A stretch of DNA of 64,000 bases from Hericium rajendrae (GCA_033439255.1 CM065882.1:310001-374000), one strand, 5' to 3'; positions 45,342 to 57,506 are shown, counted from the first letter of the stretch. Made by a program: numbers and translations. The notes: generated by a model from the letters alone, not told the origin.

Positions 45342-46181
45342 ATGCTCTGTGGTATATTTTCATCCTCTCTCCAAAGGCATGATGCAACAGAAGTACTAAA
45401 CACTTTTCACAACAATGCTGCACAGATTCTGGTCCAGATGCAGACTGACTATCATCAATCCTCATCGGACCACATGGTCATACCACATACTACAATTTCT
45501 GCAAGCAGTATATCCTCCCGAACTGATTCCATATTTACAACCACATTTCAAGATTACAGCCAGACATCATTGAACTCAAGTACACTATCATCGTCCTTTT
45601 CTGTTGCCGAACAGAGCATCACCAGTGTTGGGTTTCCATCCTCATACCGCCACGTCACTGCATACGCCCACCACCTCACATACATTGCACCGTGGTTCAT
45701 TGTCCAACGTCCTGAGATTCCTATATCTGTGGGTTCCCTACTCTTCCTACACCTCAACGAGCATGCGATGGTAGCACGTGTTCAGCTTGTCCAGGTGATA
45801 AGGCTGGGTCCCACATGGGTTCACTTCAAGGCGAGGCGAGAGGACTGGATCGACAATGAGGACATGATGATGGAGGTTGTAGTTCCGAGGATCTGGTCAA
45901 TCATCCCGTTACGCACCAGGATCATTGCAGCACTTAAATGGACCCCCACACGCGACAAATACCCTCCCTTTGATCCAGGCAGCGACGACCAACTTGACGC
46001 ATATTTATCCACAGCACTTCCTGCTGGTCTCGAGTTTGCCGATGAAGAGGTGATCAGGGCATATCGGCGCTGGGACCGAAAACTGGCTATTTTGATCGGA
46101 AGAGAGTGTTATGCGATGAGAGGTCAATTATCCTTAAGCCTCTGCTTTGATTCCAGACTGATGTATATGTATCACCTCTAG
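45342..46181 (+). CDS. Hypothetical protein
   Basis: A single open frame of up to 279 residues. The first third is Ser/Thr-rich (TTISASSISSRTDSIFTTTF). The rest looks like a folded domain: YIAPWFIVQRPEIPISVGSL, EHAMVARVQLVQVIRLGPTW, DNEDMMMEVVVPRIWSIIPL and a helix EEVIRAYRRWDRKLAILIGR. No known family. The real start could be the later Met at 45438. The last few residues may be intron-derived, since they turn low in quality after the Arg-rich helix. Confidence 0.5.
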   Translation: MLCGIFSSSLQRHDATEVLNTFHNNAAQILVQMQTDYHQSSSDHMVIPHTTISASSISSRTDSIFTTTFQDYSQTSLNSSTLSSSFSVAEQSITSVGFPSSYRHVTAYAHHLTYIAPWFIVQRPEIPISVGSLLFLHLNEHAMVARVQLVQVIRLGPTWVHFKARREDWIDNEDMMMEVVVPRIWSIIPLRTRIIAALKWTPTRDKYPPFDPGSDDQLDAYLSTALPAGLEFADEEVIRAYRRWDRKLAILIGRECYAMRGQLSLSLCFDSRLMYMYHL

Positions 46182-47098
46182 CTTGAATCGCACCATCATC
46201 ACATCGTCTCACCATCGCATCATAGTTATCTCATGCCGAATTTCTTTAGTATTTATATATACCAAACCTTCCATTCATTTTATCAAATCATTCCTCACTC
46301 ATTTCCTCTATTTCTATATTTTCGAAATACTCACACCACATATATTTGCCGTCACAGAGACAGGAGGACTTGATGTTCGATTTTTTTTTCTTCTACTAAT
46401 CACACTCATTTGATAATTTGCTATCCAAAGTGACACCAATATTCATAGGGTGGTGTACATTTACATTCAATGATGCATAAAGGTTTGGCAGGCAGTAAGC
46501 CTCTCGCAAAGGTGCTGCAGTTCCGTCGTCGCGAGATGTTGGGAAACAATGGTCGCTGGCGCCATGGGTCCGGTCGTTACCCGTTATCTCCCGAGGTCTT
46601 ATATAATCCACGAGGGTGAGAAATAATTCGTCTTGCACGTGACAAACGCCGAAAATCGCCCCACCCAACCCATTCGAGAGAATGGGAAAGGAATTCGGAT
46701 GTACTTACAGTTACAGGGCATCCACACTCGATGTCAGTTCCTGTCACTTTAAGGCTTTGCGGAACATCAGTCGGGGGCGATGAACTGGAGATCAGGGTAT
46801 CGAAAAGCATCACAAAGGGTTGATGGACGAAAACAGATATTCAACTCCCCCCTCAGGGCTGAGGTCCATCAAATCAGCAGCACGATCACGATGATGGAGA
46901 TAAAATTCTATTGGCTAATACAAAACAACGACGTGCGACGATATAGGGATCGAGAACGAACAGACAGTATGTAGCAAGCGGCTCCAACGAGTCCACACGC
47001 GATAAATAGCGAGATGCGTAGTCTGTGAGCGTATGCAATGGACGACTGAACGCAACCAACACGACGAATGCGCGAACAACGACCAACGAATCTGATCA
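46182..47098. other. No gene supported
   Basis: AT-rich 3' flank and then sequence with a short minus-strand frame (46740-46810, ending in a GTAAGT donor) that may be an orphan first exon. Nothing firm. Confidence 0.3.
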
Positions 47099-50000
47099 TC
47101 AGGCGCCGTCCCCCGTCTCGACCTCCACCGCCCCAGGCGACCGCGGCGGCAACGCGCTCGGCTCGCGCATCCTTTGTGCGCCAAACGACCGCCCGCGCCA
47201 GCCCGTGCCCGCAGGGACAACGATCTGCCCGCTGCGGTCCACGAACGGCACCGGGCTGCTCGCGCTCCGCACGTGCGGCCGCTCGCCGCCGTCCGCGGGC
47301 GCGTCGAGCGAGTGCCGCGGGGAGCGCGCGGCGGCGGCGGCCTTCGCGAGCGCGAGCAGGCGCGCGGGCTTGTCCGCGCTCGGGGGCGTGCTGGGCTCGG
47401 CTTTGGCGCGCCAGTCGCGCGCGCTGTTGGCACGCGTGACGGCCGGGGTGCTGGTGGTCGTCGAACTGGCGGACAGAGGGGTGGTGGTGTTCTCCGACGA
47501 AGTAGCCATGGGGAGAGCGGCGCTCATGGTCGAGGCCGAGCGTTCCCGCTTGTGGATGCTCGTGAAAGCTGGATGGACGGGGCCGGTGCTGTCTGAGCTG
47601 AGATCAGTTGCGGGTACGGGCGCGGATGCGGGTACGGGCGCGGATGCGGGTACGGGCGCGGATGCGGGCACGGTGCGCCAGTCGGCTTGGTTGCTGGATA
47701 GGGCGCGGATATGCCCGGCGAATGAGGATGCCAAGGGTGTCTCCTCCGAGGGATCGACATCCACAACGACGGCCGGCGGCACCACGCCACTGTGCCACTG
47801 CTTCGAGTTCTTCGTCTCTGGCTGCGATTCGGATGACGTGCGTGTGGTCGAGGGATACGGCATGCTCGACGTGGGCGTCACAGGCTCAGGTGACTCCGCA
47901 GAGGACGAGGACTCCGCTGAAGTCGGGGAAGATGAATACGGGGAGCCATCTGCCGGCGGAGTAGAGGCGTCATGCAGGTCCTCGCGGATGGGCGGAGGAC
48001 GGAATCTCTTCGCCAGCTCCTGCCTGACGATAAGTTCGGCCTCTTGCTGAGCCCTGACGTAGCACGGTGAGTGAATAATCTCAGAATTGATGGCTGATGC
48101 AACGTACTTCTTGTCTTTTCTCGTCTGCGTGAGGTGTGCAATTCGCTCGAGATCGAAGCGCATGTCGACCACAGAGGAGTGAGCGCCCGACGAAGAGGCG
48201 AGAGAGCGGAGGTTTGAGGAGAACAGATTGGACGCAGAGTCAGAAACGGTCCAGCCTGTAAATACGTTGCGCTCTCCAGGTTTGATGCAACAAGCCACGT
48301 CGACCGCATCAGACCCATTCAGTAGAAGATCACGTCTATCACCGCCATCAAAGTCGGACAAGGCTCGAACAGGGAGGTCAGAGATCGCGCGTTGCTCCAG
48401 ACGCTCCACCCGTTCGCAAGTGGAGTTGTCCGCCATTGAAGGCGAGTTTATGTCTATCTGCGCCGTGTCCAGCGCTGAAGCTGCACGGCGACGCTCTGCA
48501 TCTGCAGGCGGACTGCCGAGCGCCAGTTGCAAACCTTGAGACGTGAAACGACGACGTGACAACTGCTTCGCGCGAGTGGCCGATAGCGATGATTCCACGG
48601 CTGATAAGAGGCGATCGAGCTGAACATGGACGGCAATCGAGGACTATATTAAAGAAGGGTGGCAAATGAGATATGAGATGTGTGCCGCAGCAACAGAATT
48701 GGCACGATTAAGACTCACCACAGGGTTGGTGGGCTCCTCACAAGGGTCAGCCGGGGAAATGCCGCCAGGCAGAACAACGCTAGGCGTATTGAAGACCCCA
48801 AAATCGCTGATCGAGTATGATTTGGCAGATCGGGAGTAAAGGTCCTGGAAAGATAGTGCTGGCCCTATGAACGAGGGAGAGCGTCCACGACCAGGAGATC
48901 TTACACAGCCGTTCACGCCCGGAACAACAGATACCTTGGGCGTCCCAGGCAGCTCCGGAGAGTGGTCATCAGTAACAGAAGATACAACGAGTGCGTGCTG
49001 TTCAGGCGACCCGTTCGCGAGGCCATGCAAGGGAGAGTCTCGAGAGGGAAATACGGACAGCTCCAGCGGCGAGGGCGTCATCTCGACGAGTGATCCATCG
49101 GCGATATCTACAGCAGGAAAGGCAGATTCGTCGTCCGATGATGCATGAGAGATCGTTTTATGAGACGCCGAACTGTCCAAAGCTTCGACTGAAGACGTAA
49201 CATCCACCCAGCTGTCACTAAGGCGAAGACCATCCTCGGAAGCGACGGCCGTGGATGAATGGGAAGGTGGCGATTGTGAAAGTTCCCCATGATCGACCTC
49301 AGCCAGGCGCGCGAACAAGTCGCCTGCAGAGTTCCAAGACCTAAGTGTGACTTCCGGTGATGCAGACACATTCGTGGTAAACGAAGCTTCCAGGACGTCG
49401 GATTCATCCGTTATACTGATTGTCGGTAATGTTGGGGACAGCTCAGAGAGAAGCGCATCGTTGACTGGAGGAAAATCCAAGACGTGCGGACCGCGACCAG
49501 CCATAACCTGGTCGATGATAGACGATGGAGCCAATTGAGTGTTGTTCCCCGAAGGAAAGACCAAGAACGTGGACTCGGCAATATCTTCAGCAGAGGGCGA
49601 ACCTTGTCCATTCGGAGATCTGCGCACGACACGAGCCATCTTTATCCAGAGTCTATAATACCAGGTTGGATTGTAGGCTGGCTGATGGCTTGGAAGAATA
49701 GAATCCTGAGTGCGTGATCTACGAGACTTTCCCAGGAACTTTAGGCAAGACGCAAAGAGCAAATCCAAGGCCTTGTCCTTGACATCGGAAAAGCGCGCCT
49801 CGGATATGGAAAGGGCTAGAATGAGGCATAGAAGTGACATAGAGAACATAATCATAGCAGCAAAGAGATAGCGGTCGGCCCAAAGAGCGACATAGATTGA
49901 ATGAACGTGTTCAGTAGCAGAAGAGGCAGTAAGCCGGTCGGCATAGAAAGAGCACATGGTATCCGGTGCGAAGTTTACATCACAGTACGCGCTCAGAGAC

Positions 50001-50215
50001 GTAGAGAACACCAGCGATGGGGGAGCGGGCGAGTCATGACCACCGCTAGACGACAGAAGAAGGCTGGCTTCATAGGGGCCAGGACCTGCGATTTCGGGGC
50101 GAGGCGGGCGAATTACATGATAGTCGCGCTTGAAAAACCAGGCGTCACCTTTGGATCGGTACCATAAGAAGGGCGCAGGCAAGATCAAGAGGATGAGGAA
50201 GGGGAGTATGATCAT
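47099..50215 (-). CDS. Large Ser-rich membrane protein, unknown role
   Basis: Two long exons separated by a 75-nt intron (48644-48718) that joins CEEPTNPV to SSIAVHVQLDRLLSAVE. About 1010 residues. The chosen start gives a membrane helix at once (MIILPFLILLILPAPFLWY). A loop of about 95 residues with three Cys follows (CDVNFAPDTMC and others), then a second TM helix (YLFAAMIMFSMSLLCLILAL). The remaining 850 or so residues are Ser/Pro/Thr/Asp-rich and largely disordered, with a short PVPASA repeat. This suggests two TM helices with a long cytosolic tail. No family is recognised. The frame is open some way above 50215 without an ATG, so an extra 5' exon is possible. Confidence 0.68.
47611..47668. 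repeat. 18-bp coding minisatellite, three copies
   Basis: The unit CGGGTACGGGCGCGGATG is repeated three times in a row. On the coding strand it gives repeats of PVPASA in the disordered tail of the membrane protein. The 18-bp period keeps the frame. Confidence 0.8.
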
Positions 50216-50846
50216 GCCGGGCCAGGAGAAGAAAGCAAAGTGAAGGAGGGTCTCGCGAAGTGTAGAAGGGAAGTGAACCAGGCGAAGGCAAGCAAGTTGA
50301 GAACGGCGTGCAGCGACTTTGTTTGTAGGAACCAAATAAATCCTTGCGTGGAGTCACCGAGCGACAGCGAGGTATATTCCGACCCTTCAATTCTGACATT
50401 CTTTGCGAGGACGTCCACCTGGTCATGGACCGTCTCTTGTAAACAATGAGTCAAATTGTATTACTCATATTCTTCGTGGACAGGTCTGCCGCGGCGCGCA
50501 TCTTCATCTTCTCGGTCTCAAGACTCGTCACTCCTCTCTCTATCATATTTACGAAATATCATTGTTGATGCTTGCCTGATTCCTGGCTCAGCTCTTAAGT
50601 TAATTACCCTTAATTACCTTCTACCCACGTCTTTTGGCCTTGCAGACATGATCTTCCCTTATTCATTTTCTTTTTGCTTTTGCCCGCGTACTTCATCTTC
50701 AACTCGTCCATACTTAGACAATGTGTTCTATCACACTGATTAGGCTATGTATGTATGACTGAAAAAATGTACTCGCAGAAAACTACTTCAGACGAAACTC
50801 GAGCGAGGTGATGCGCCGGGATGCCGCCAGGCCCGGCGCTATTCGA
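50216..50846. other. 5' flank of the Ser-rich gene
   Basis: Contains the probable promoter and leader of the minus-strand gene. No other gene seen. Confidence 0.35.
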
Positions 50847-50937
50847 GTCGTTGAAAGTCTTTGCCTTTCCGCCCCCAAGCCAAATTACCTACAAAGGCAA
50901 ATTCGGAAACTTCCGTCCGGGGCGGCGGCATACCGGC
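50847..50937 (+). repeat. Foldback-family repeat, left copy
   Basis: Begins GTCGTTGAAAG, contains TTTCCGCCCCCAAGCC and AAATTACC, and ends GGCATACCGGC. It is the reverse complement of 53062-53150 with few differences and is related to the middle copy. Confidence 0.7.
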
Positions 50938-51942
50938 CGTACTGCTCAACGTTCCGGGGGTAGATTAAAATAATAATAGATAACCATATTTCAGCTCCGA
51001 TAACCCGAGAGAGAAATAAGCATCGCAACATCATGCTGCTTGTTTTCGCCCATGCTCTGTCCCTTTCTTCACGACCCTCCGCGACCCCGCCATTCGCTCC
51101 ATAGTCGGCGGGTCCGCCGTCCTGTTCGGGCCTTATGTGGCGGTCGCGTAGCGCACTGGTGTTGATTCTGATGTCCTGGCAATCAGTACAGGTGCGTGCT
51201 GTATACATGCGCCCGCCCTGCGTTCGTGTTCGGGAGCAGACACACTAGGCAAAAGCCGGCAGAGCGAGCGGGGCGGGGCGGGGCGAGGTCGGCGGGTAGC
51301 AAGGTTGGCGGGCGGGGATGTCAGAGGCGTTGAGGTAGGTTGCCGCACGCCCCGCCCAGTGTACAGGTGCGTGCAGTGCACCGCCCGTCTCCCGCCATTT
51401 CCCCTCTACTGAAAGACACAATGCAGCACCCCGCCCGCCACTTTGCACGCCCTTCGTATTCGCGCCGGCTCAGCGCTCGTGTACCGGTACGTGCGTTTGA
51501 CCATGGCCTTGGATCGCGGCCCATACGCAGCCGTGGCTGCACGCAGGGCATCAGCCAATGCCCCGTTCGGATTGGGCGCCCGCAGCCCCCCGCGCATACC
51601 CGTACACGCCGTGCGTTCGTGCGCTGGAGCCAGTACATCCGCACTTTTCGCATACTTGGACATGGCATGAGATTCGCAACGGCGTTCTTTGTCGCCTGTG
51701 GCGGGCGGGCGGGCAGGTGGGCGGATAAGAAGGACATGAGGCACTAGCTGCGATAGGCTGAGCAGATCGATACTGGCGGGCGCATATATAATTCAGTACA
51801 CTATACTTGTATCCTCTTGTCATAGCCAATGAATATCTGTTTTCTGCATTTCTAGCCCCTTTTTCGTATCTGGCACTAAGGACGGACTTACTCGAGAGTA
51901 TTACTACTCAGAAATATAGTTATCAATACATATTTCTTATTT
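50938..51942. other. Between foldback repeats, no gene
   Basis: GC-rich stretch (51240-51740) with many overlapping frames on both strands, all Arg/Pro/Ala-rich. I take these as compositional shadows. Confidence 0.4.
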
Positions 51943-52158
51943 CCGGCCTAGTTAAGTCTCTCCGGCGCTGACCTTCGGGCACCGGACGGGGTGCGCCACA
52001 AATTGCCTTTTTAAGGTTTCGACTTGGGGGCGGAAAGAGGCCAACTGTCGTTGAAAGTTGGCCTCTTTCCGCCCCAAGCCAAATTACCTCAAAAGGAAAT
52101 TTCTGGCATGCCCCGTCCGGTGCCCGAAATCGAGGCCGGAGAGGCATAAGCTAGCCGG
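51943..52158. repeat. Foldback element, complete palindromic copy
   Basis: About 215 bp whose halves are inverted repeats: the left end CCGGCCTAGTTAAG-TCTCCGGC pairs with the right end GCCGGAGAG-CATAAGCTAGCCGG. The inner arms carry the CGCCCCAAGCC/GGCTTGGGGCG-type word around a small loop with CTGTCGTTGAAAG. It has no coding capacity, as in a MITE or foldback element. Confidence 0.75.
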
Positions 52159-53061
52159 ATAGTATGAGTTATATGTTAACAATTAGATTGATGGGTTACA
52201 ATAAACGATTTCTTAGAGGCGAGAGCTGTCAGACATTAGGAAACAGTAGAAGGCAAAGAAAATGATTTATTGGCTAAGACAAGGGATAAGTATACAGTGA
52301 TGTACTTAAATTGACCATAAAACTACCCCGCCGACAACATACTCGTCCGCTCGTCGTATCTCGTACGCTCATCCACCCAGTATTTGACTTTCTACTCACG
52401 AGCCGCTCGCTCGCCCGCCTGCCGCCAGACGCCGTTGGGAGTCTGAATGCTATAGCCAAACATATGCGCTCACACAAAAACAGGGCCGGCGCGCGCACAA
52501 GGATTCAGAGCGGGAGCCGCGCGATGTCTGTCGGTAGCGGCGGAGGTGGCGGGCACGTACAGTAAACGTACCTGGGCGCCCGGCGAGGTGTGCTTAACCC
52601 GCGCACGCAGCTGCGAACGCTGCGCCGCCACCATGGGCGCGAACGGGGCTCGCGGGCATGCCCTACAATGCGAATATGACTATATACGAGTGCAGGGCGT
52701 GGCATGCACATAGCGGCGGGCAGCACGGGAGCTGAACGCTGGCGAAAGTGCAGCGGTCATGGCGGTCAGCAGTGGATGTGTACTGATGTGATTCCACACG
52801 CACCAGAATCTGGACAGTACACGGGCTTCGGGATTTGATATGAAGTTGACGGTGGGCGCCAAGCGATGAAGAACACTGCCGAGAAGCATCAGCGGGGAGG
52901 GTGCGGGGAGGAAGGGGCGAGCATCATCATGGGCGGGGGAATGGGAGCAAGGAGCAGGGGCGGGAACGACCTGTCGGGGATTGTCGGAGTTGAAAATAGG
53001 TTTACTGACTATTATTATTCTATTCTAAGGTATCCATATCCGGAGCTTTGAGCCAGAATCG
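52159..53061. other. Between foldback repeats, no gene
   Basis: Short frames only. Part of the region may belong to a larger transposon whose ends are the outer two repeats. Confidence 0.35.
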
Positions 53062-53150
53062 CCGGTATGCCGTCGCTCCGGACGGAGGAACCGAAAAATT
53101 CCTTTTGCGGTAATTTGGCTTGGGGCGGAAAGTCAAAGACTGTCGTTGAA
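53062..53150 (-). repeat. Foldback-family repeat, right copy
   Basis: Reverse complement of the left copy at 50847-50937: GCCGGTATGCC, then GGTAATTTGGCTTGGGGCGG, then GTCGTTGAAGG. Confidence 0.7.
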
Positions 53151-53781
53151 GGCCACTTCGAGTCTTCGACAGCGCGTCTCTGCCTCTATTTATGCAGAAT
53201 CGCTGCATGCGCATAATTACGAAGGTAAAGTGCTTCTCGAAATCGTGTTGATACGCTTTGACGTGCTTCTTGTTCTATCTCTGGCAAGTGCGATCCGTCA
53301 GAGAGTCCAGGAAAGGTACGCTACGCTTTGACCTGCGTGACCGTCGCTTATCGATCTCTTTCCTGCAGGCAGCGAGCAGGCAGTGCATAGGTACTTCTCA
53401 GATCAACAATAGCGATGCAGTGATAGCGATCAATGTCGTCTACATGGCGACAATGCTCCATGAGAAGCGTCGAGCATGAGAACCCGATGGCCCAATTGTC
53501 ATGGTATTCGTTTTTCAGAGGTCTCCGGCTGCTTTATTCTGCGAGCGATGGAATATTAGCTATTATCAGCACATCAGTGAGATTTGCTTCGATCCGACGG
53601 GGGATCGTTGAAGTCGATACTCTGTCGACGCCAAGGCGGTCACCTTGGTCGACTCTTAATTCAGGTGGCTAGTTCATATTCTCGCAACGACAAAGTACGC
53701 CGAAACTAACAGGTTACTTCAAAACATAGATAAGATAGAAGGTGCATTGGCTGCTCTGCCTTCGAGATCACAGACGCGACC
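53151..53781. other. No gene seen
   Basis: 3' flank of the pseudo-HNH gene; only short unconnected frames. Confidence 0.4.
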
Positions 53782-55131
53782 TCACTTGTGACGCCCGTAC
53801 GTGCTCGCCTCCTCACGTGTGACATCCCCGCGCATCACCAACGTATCCAAAATCGCCTTTCCCATGGGTCTCAACCACTCTGGATCTTCCTTTCGAATGT
53901 TGTGCTCATCTCCATAGAAATCCACACCCAGCTTTTCAAAGGCAGCATCTATTTTGTCCCTGTTCTCCAAGTAGCTGTCACCTCCTAACAGGTTTGCCTG
54001 TAGACACCAGCAAAAATGCAGGCGCAAGAAGAAATCGAAACGGTTGTAAGAGCCGTCTGCACGAGCTGTCAGTGGTAGATGAGTCTGCTGCAGCTTGTCT
54101 GAACATTTCAGGGGACGAAATTTGACGATCTTGTAGCCATCCTGATCGCACGGAAATGAGTCGGTAGACCAGATTCCCAGATAACCTAGAACCACTTACG
54201 TCGACGTCTATTCCAAATGCATTGTCGTGGAAATCGTCCATGAGGTCACTGTCCATGGAAACAATGTTATTTTCCACAAGATAGCGCTGACGGTCAAACT
54301 TCGCGTTGCCTTCAATCTGCAACCAGGACAAAGGTTAACATATCCATGTATCTCAAACGGAAAGAGCTCGCGCTAAACTAACCAAGTATCCCCATGTAGG
54401 GGGGAAGATCCACGAAAGGTCCACCGATCCCTTCGCTCCACCTCCTGTCATAAAGCAGACATGTCGATCTCGTTCAACAACCTTTGTCTTGAGTTGAACT
54501 GGGAGATTGTACTGCAGAACAGAATTTTCAAAGACATTCAACATGAGGGCGTAAGCTTTGCGACGCACTAAGTTGATGGCTTCGCCGACCGGGAACCGAT
54601 TGTCCCCATCGTTGCCAGTGGCGCGCGCCTTCAGTTTTGCGAAGGACGGTCGCGAAGAACTGTTACACATGCGGCCTGGGCAGCCAAAAGCATCAATCAT
54701 GATTCAAATACAATGCCGGGCAAGTACACACCATTCAACGCGTAGTCGCCAGGAGGAACAATCGCGTCGAGCTCCACCGGATCGCTCTCGGATCCCTTCG
54801 CGACCGAAACAGCAAATGGTATGCTTTCGGACTTCTCCATCCGCACAGGACGCAACTCGAGGCTACTCATGTTGCGGTCGAGAAGCTGGAGCCAGCGAAG
54901 CAGCGTTGCACCCGTTGCGCGCGTCACATTTTGATTCAATCCTAAACGTCAAGCATGAGGGGAGTTCGAATGTACCCAATGTAGCTGACCTATGAGAAGC
55001 CGCTCGCTTTCTCCGGTAACGTCCCGTCCGGGGTCGCCTTTGAAATTTGAAAACACGAACACGTTCCGGCCGAGCTCAATTGATTTCTGCGATGGAACGT
55101 GTCCGTATTGGGATCTTGGGTTTGCCGCCAT
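53782..55131 (-). CDS. HNH-nuclease-like family protein, copy 1 (intact)
   Basis: Six exons from ATG 55131 (MAANPRSQYGHVPSQKSIEL). Domain order: N-terminal strand-rich part (LGRNVFVFSNFKG), LNQNVTRATGATLLRWLQLL, SFAKLKARATGNDGDNRFPV, and then the nuclease-like core KVVERDRHVCFMTGGGA, VDLSWIFPPTWGYL and SMDSDLMDDFHDNAFGIDVD. It ends IVKFRPLKC and HFCWCLQANLLGGDSY, with stop at 53782. In fungal HNH-type relatives the core reads roughly CxxTG...HIFPPxWG; here the His position holds Trp (SWIFPP), so catalysis is doubtful. About 380 residues, all frames joined by 50-70-nt introns. It is one of at least four copies in 6.3 kb. Confidence 0.6.
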
Positions 55132-55194
55132 TGTAATATTTCACGTGAACGTTCCTTTGGGAGTTGTGAGTGCTGATACAGCGGCAGCTCGCAG

Positions 55195-55281
55195 CTTGCC
55201 ATGCAGACCTGATACAGGACATAATCGTGCAGCAGGTGGTCTGCGACACGCCCTTACAGCGTTGCCGAATATCGCATGGGA
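55195..55281 (-). repeat. Duplicated 5' region, copy 1
   Basis: Shares the words ATGCAGACC, TAATCGTGCAGCAG and GCCGAATATCGCA with 57326-57411 and in part with 60114-60183. Each lies upstream of a pseudo-HNH gene copy, so promoters were duplicated with the genes. Confidence 0.6.
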
Positions 55282-55544
55282 CGTCAGTACACGCGATTGC
55301 GCAATCTGGCTGGTACGAGATTGCATGACGCTGAACATCTTGAATATATCTACTAATTACTATGCTTCCAAATTTCCGTACAAACTACAGAAGGACTCCG
55401 AACGTCTTCGTCTCCCCCTTCGTAAGCGCCCCGTGCTTATCAACTCCACCACGGACAACCAATCAGTCTTCTTCCAGGAACTCGTGTTCCCCCGTTGCGA
55501 CTCTGACACCCAACCTGTGCTAGAGAGGGAGAACTTGGCCCTCA

Positions 55545-55735
55545 TATTCATCGTGGATGTCGCCTCCAAATATCCACGCATAGGGCAAAACCTAAAATGC
55601 ATGCGCAAGAAGTCGTCGCCGCAACAGCCGTCTGGACGTGCTGAAAAGTGAGTCGACAGTTGGATTTCAGATTTGAGTGGGCCATTGGATGATATGGCGG
55701 CCGTCTTGTTGAACATAACGTAGATACATGCAAGG
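55545..55735 (-). pseudogene. HNH-like family, 3'-exon fragment
   Basis: Minus-strand text such as ARPDGCCGDDFLRMHFRFC matches ARPDGYYDRFDSFLRMHFRWC of copy 2 and the equal part of copy 1. Only the last exon is represented and it lacks a proper end. It is a leftover of another tandem copy. Confidence 0.6.
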
Positions 55736-55869
55736 GTCCATCCCGATCGACCCACTTCAGATCGCTAATTTACATTCTTTCAACGACAATATACTCTACA
55801 ACCAGACTAATCGGTAACTACACAACGTGGCACATATTGAACTCTCTTTTCAAGATTCCAGACGAGACC

Positions 55870-57256
55870 TCAGTTGAGAGGTCCTCGAACCCCGAACGTG
55901 CTCGCCTCGTCTCGAGTGATATGTCCTTCTCCCACTAACATTTCCAAAATCGCCTTTCCCAAGACCGTCGACCACTCCGGATCGTCCTTTTGAATGGTGT
56001 GTCCATCTATAAAGCAAATGCTGTGCTCATCATCTTCTGTAAAGAAAGTCACGCCTAGCCTCTCGTAGACAGAATTTATCTCGTCCCTATACTCCATGAA
56101 GGTGTCACCTCCAAATATGTTTGCCTGAATACACCAGCGAAAATGCATGCGCAAAAAGGAGTCGAAACGATCATAATAGCCGTCTGGACGCGCTTCCAGT
56201 GGTAGGTGAGTCGGCAGCTCAACTGTACACCTCAGGGGACGAAATTTAACAATCCGATGGCTGTCCTGTTCATATAAGAAATGAGTCGGTAAAGCAGGTT
56301 GTCATGCAGCCTAGAACCACGTACATCGACGTCTACTCCAAATGCATTATCGTGGAACTCAGCTATGAGGTCATTATGCATAGAAATAATGTTATCCGTT
56401 GTAAGGAAGGGTTGACGGTCAAAATTCCAAGGACGTCTGTTGCCTTCAACCTGCAAGCGACACAATGGTTATGCGTACTGTATATCTCACAGTGAAAGAG
56501 CGCGTGCTGAACTAACGAAGTAGCCCCATGTTGGGGGGAAGATCCACGAAAGATCCACCGACGCCGATGCTTCACCTCCTGTCATAAAGCACATATTTTG
56601 ATCTCGTTCAACAACTTTCGCCTTGAATTCAACCGATATATTGTACTGCACGTCATAATGGTCAAAGGTCACTCATTATAAGGGCAGACATCCTGACGCA
56701 CTAGGTTGATGGCATCGCCAACCGGGAGCCGCTTGTCTCCGTCGTTGCCAGTGGCACGCGCCTTCAGCTTCGCAAAGGACAGCCGCGAAGGAGTGTTACA
56801 CACAAAGCGACCTGGGACAGCACGAAAGATTTAGGTATGATACACTGCAGCGCCAGGAAATATACACACCAGTCCATGCGTACTCGCCGGCAGGAATAAC
56901 CTCATCGAGATTCACCGGATCGCCTACAGATCCATTTTCGACCCAAACGGCAAGAGGTAAGCGGTCACATTTCATCATCCGTACAGGGCGCAACTCGGGG
57001 TTCTCCAATCCGTCGTTGAAAAGGTGGAGCCAGCGAAGCAGTGTTGAAAACGATGCGCCTGTCACGTTTTGATTCAATCCTAGATGTGGAGCATGAAAGG
57101 AGTTAGAACTCATAAATGTACTGACTCAAACTGACCTATGAGAAGCCGCTCGCTTTGTCCGACTTCGGTTTTGGAGAACATGAATGTGTTCCGGCCGACT
57201 TCAATCGATCGCTGCGATAGAACGTGTGCGTATTGGGGTGTGAGGTTTGCCGCCAT
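55870..57256 (-). pseudogene. HNH-like family, copy 2, frameshifted
   Basis: Same exon order as copy 1, from ATG 57256 (MAANLTPQYAHVLSQRSIEV): LNQNVTGASFSTLLRWLHLF, FAKLKARATGNDGDKRLPVG, ERDQNMCFMTGGEASASVDL, SWIFPPTWG, SMHNDLIAEFHDNAFGVDVD, LRMHFRWCIQANIFGGDTF and a stop at 55870. Between NLVRQD and the QYNISVEFKAKVV stretch (about 56680) one nucleotide is missing relative to copy 1, which shifts the frame into a TGA. Unless an unusual intron spans it, the gene is broken. The tail differs from copy 1 by an added HSICFIDGHT stretch. Confidence 0.6.
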
Positions 57257-57325
57257 TGTGGAAGTTCGTATTAACGTGTCTATCGTGGTCTTGCGGGTCG
57301 TGGATGCTTACTGATGCAACGGCAC

Positions 57326-57411
57326 CTCGCCGTGCAGACCCGGTACACGAGGTAATCGTGCAGCAGATGATCTACGATATATATCCGCAGCGCTGCCGAA
57401 TATCGCAGGGA
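57326..57411 (-). repeat. Duplicated 5' region, copy 2
   Basis: Upstream of copy 2; matches 55195-55281 over about 86 bp. Confidence 0.6.
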
Positions 57412-57506
57412 CAACGGTGCACTGGCTTGAGCAAAACTTTAATGTAAGCGATGTTAGAACAGAAAGTGATATGTAACATAAGTTCAAGAATACACCACGC
57501 AACCGG

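Noticed and set aside
51240-51750. Repeated GC-rich words resembling an array
   Set aside because: No regular repeat-spacer period; a CRISPR array is not expected in a fungus, and the words are simple GC-rich sequence.
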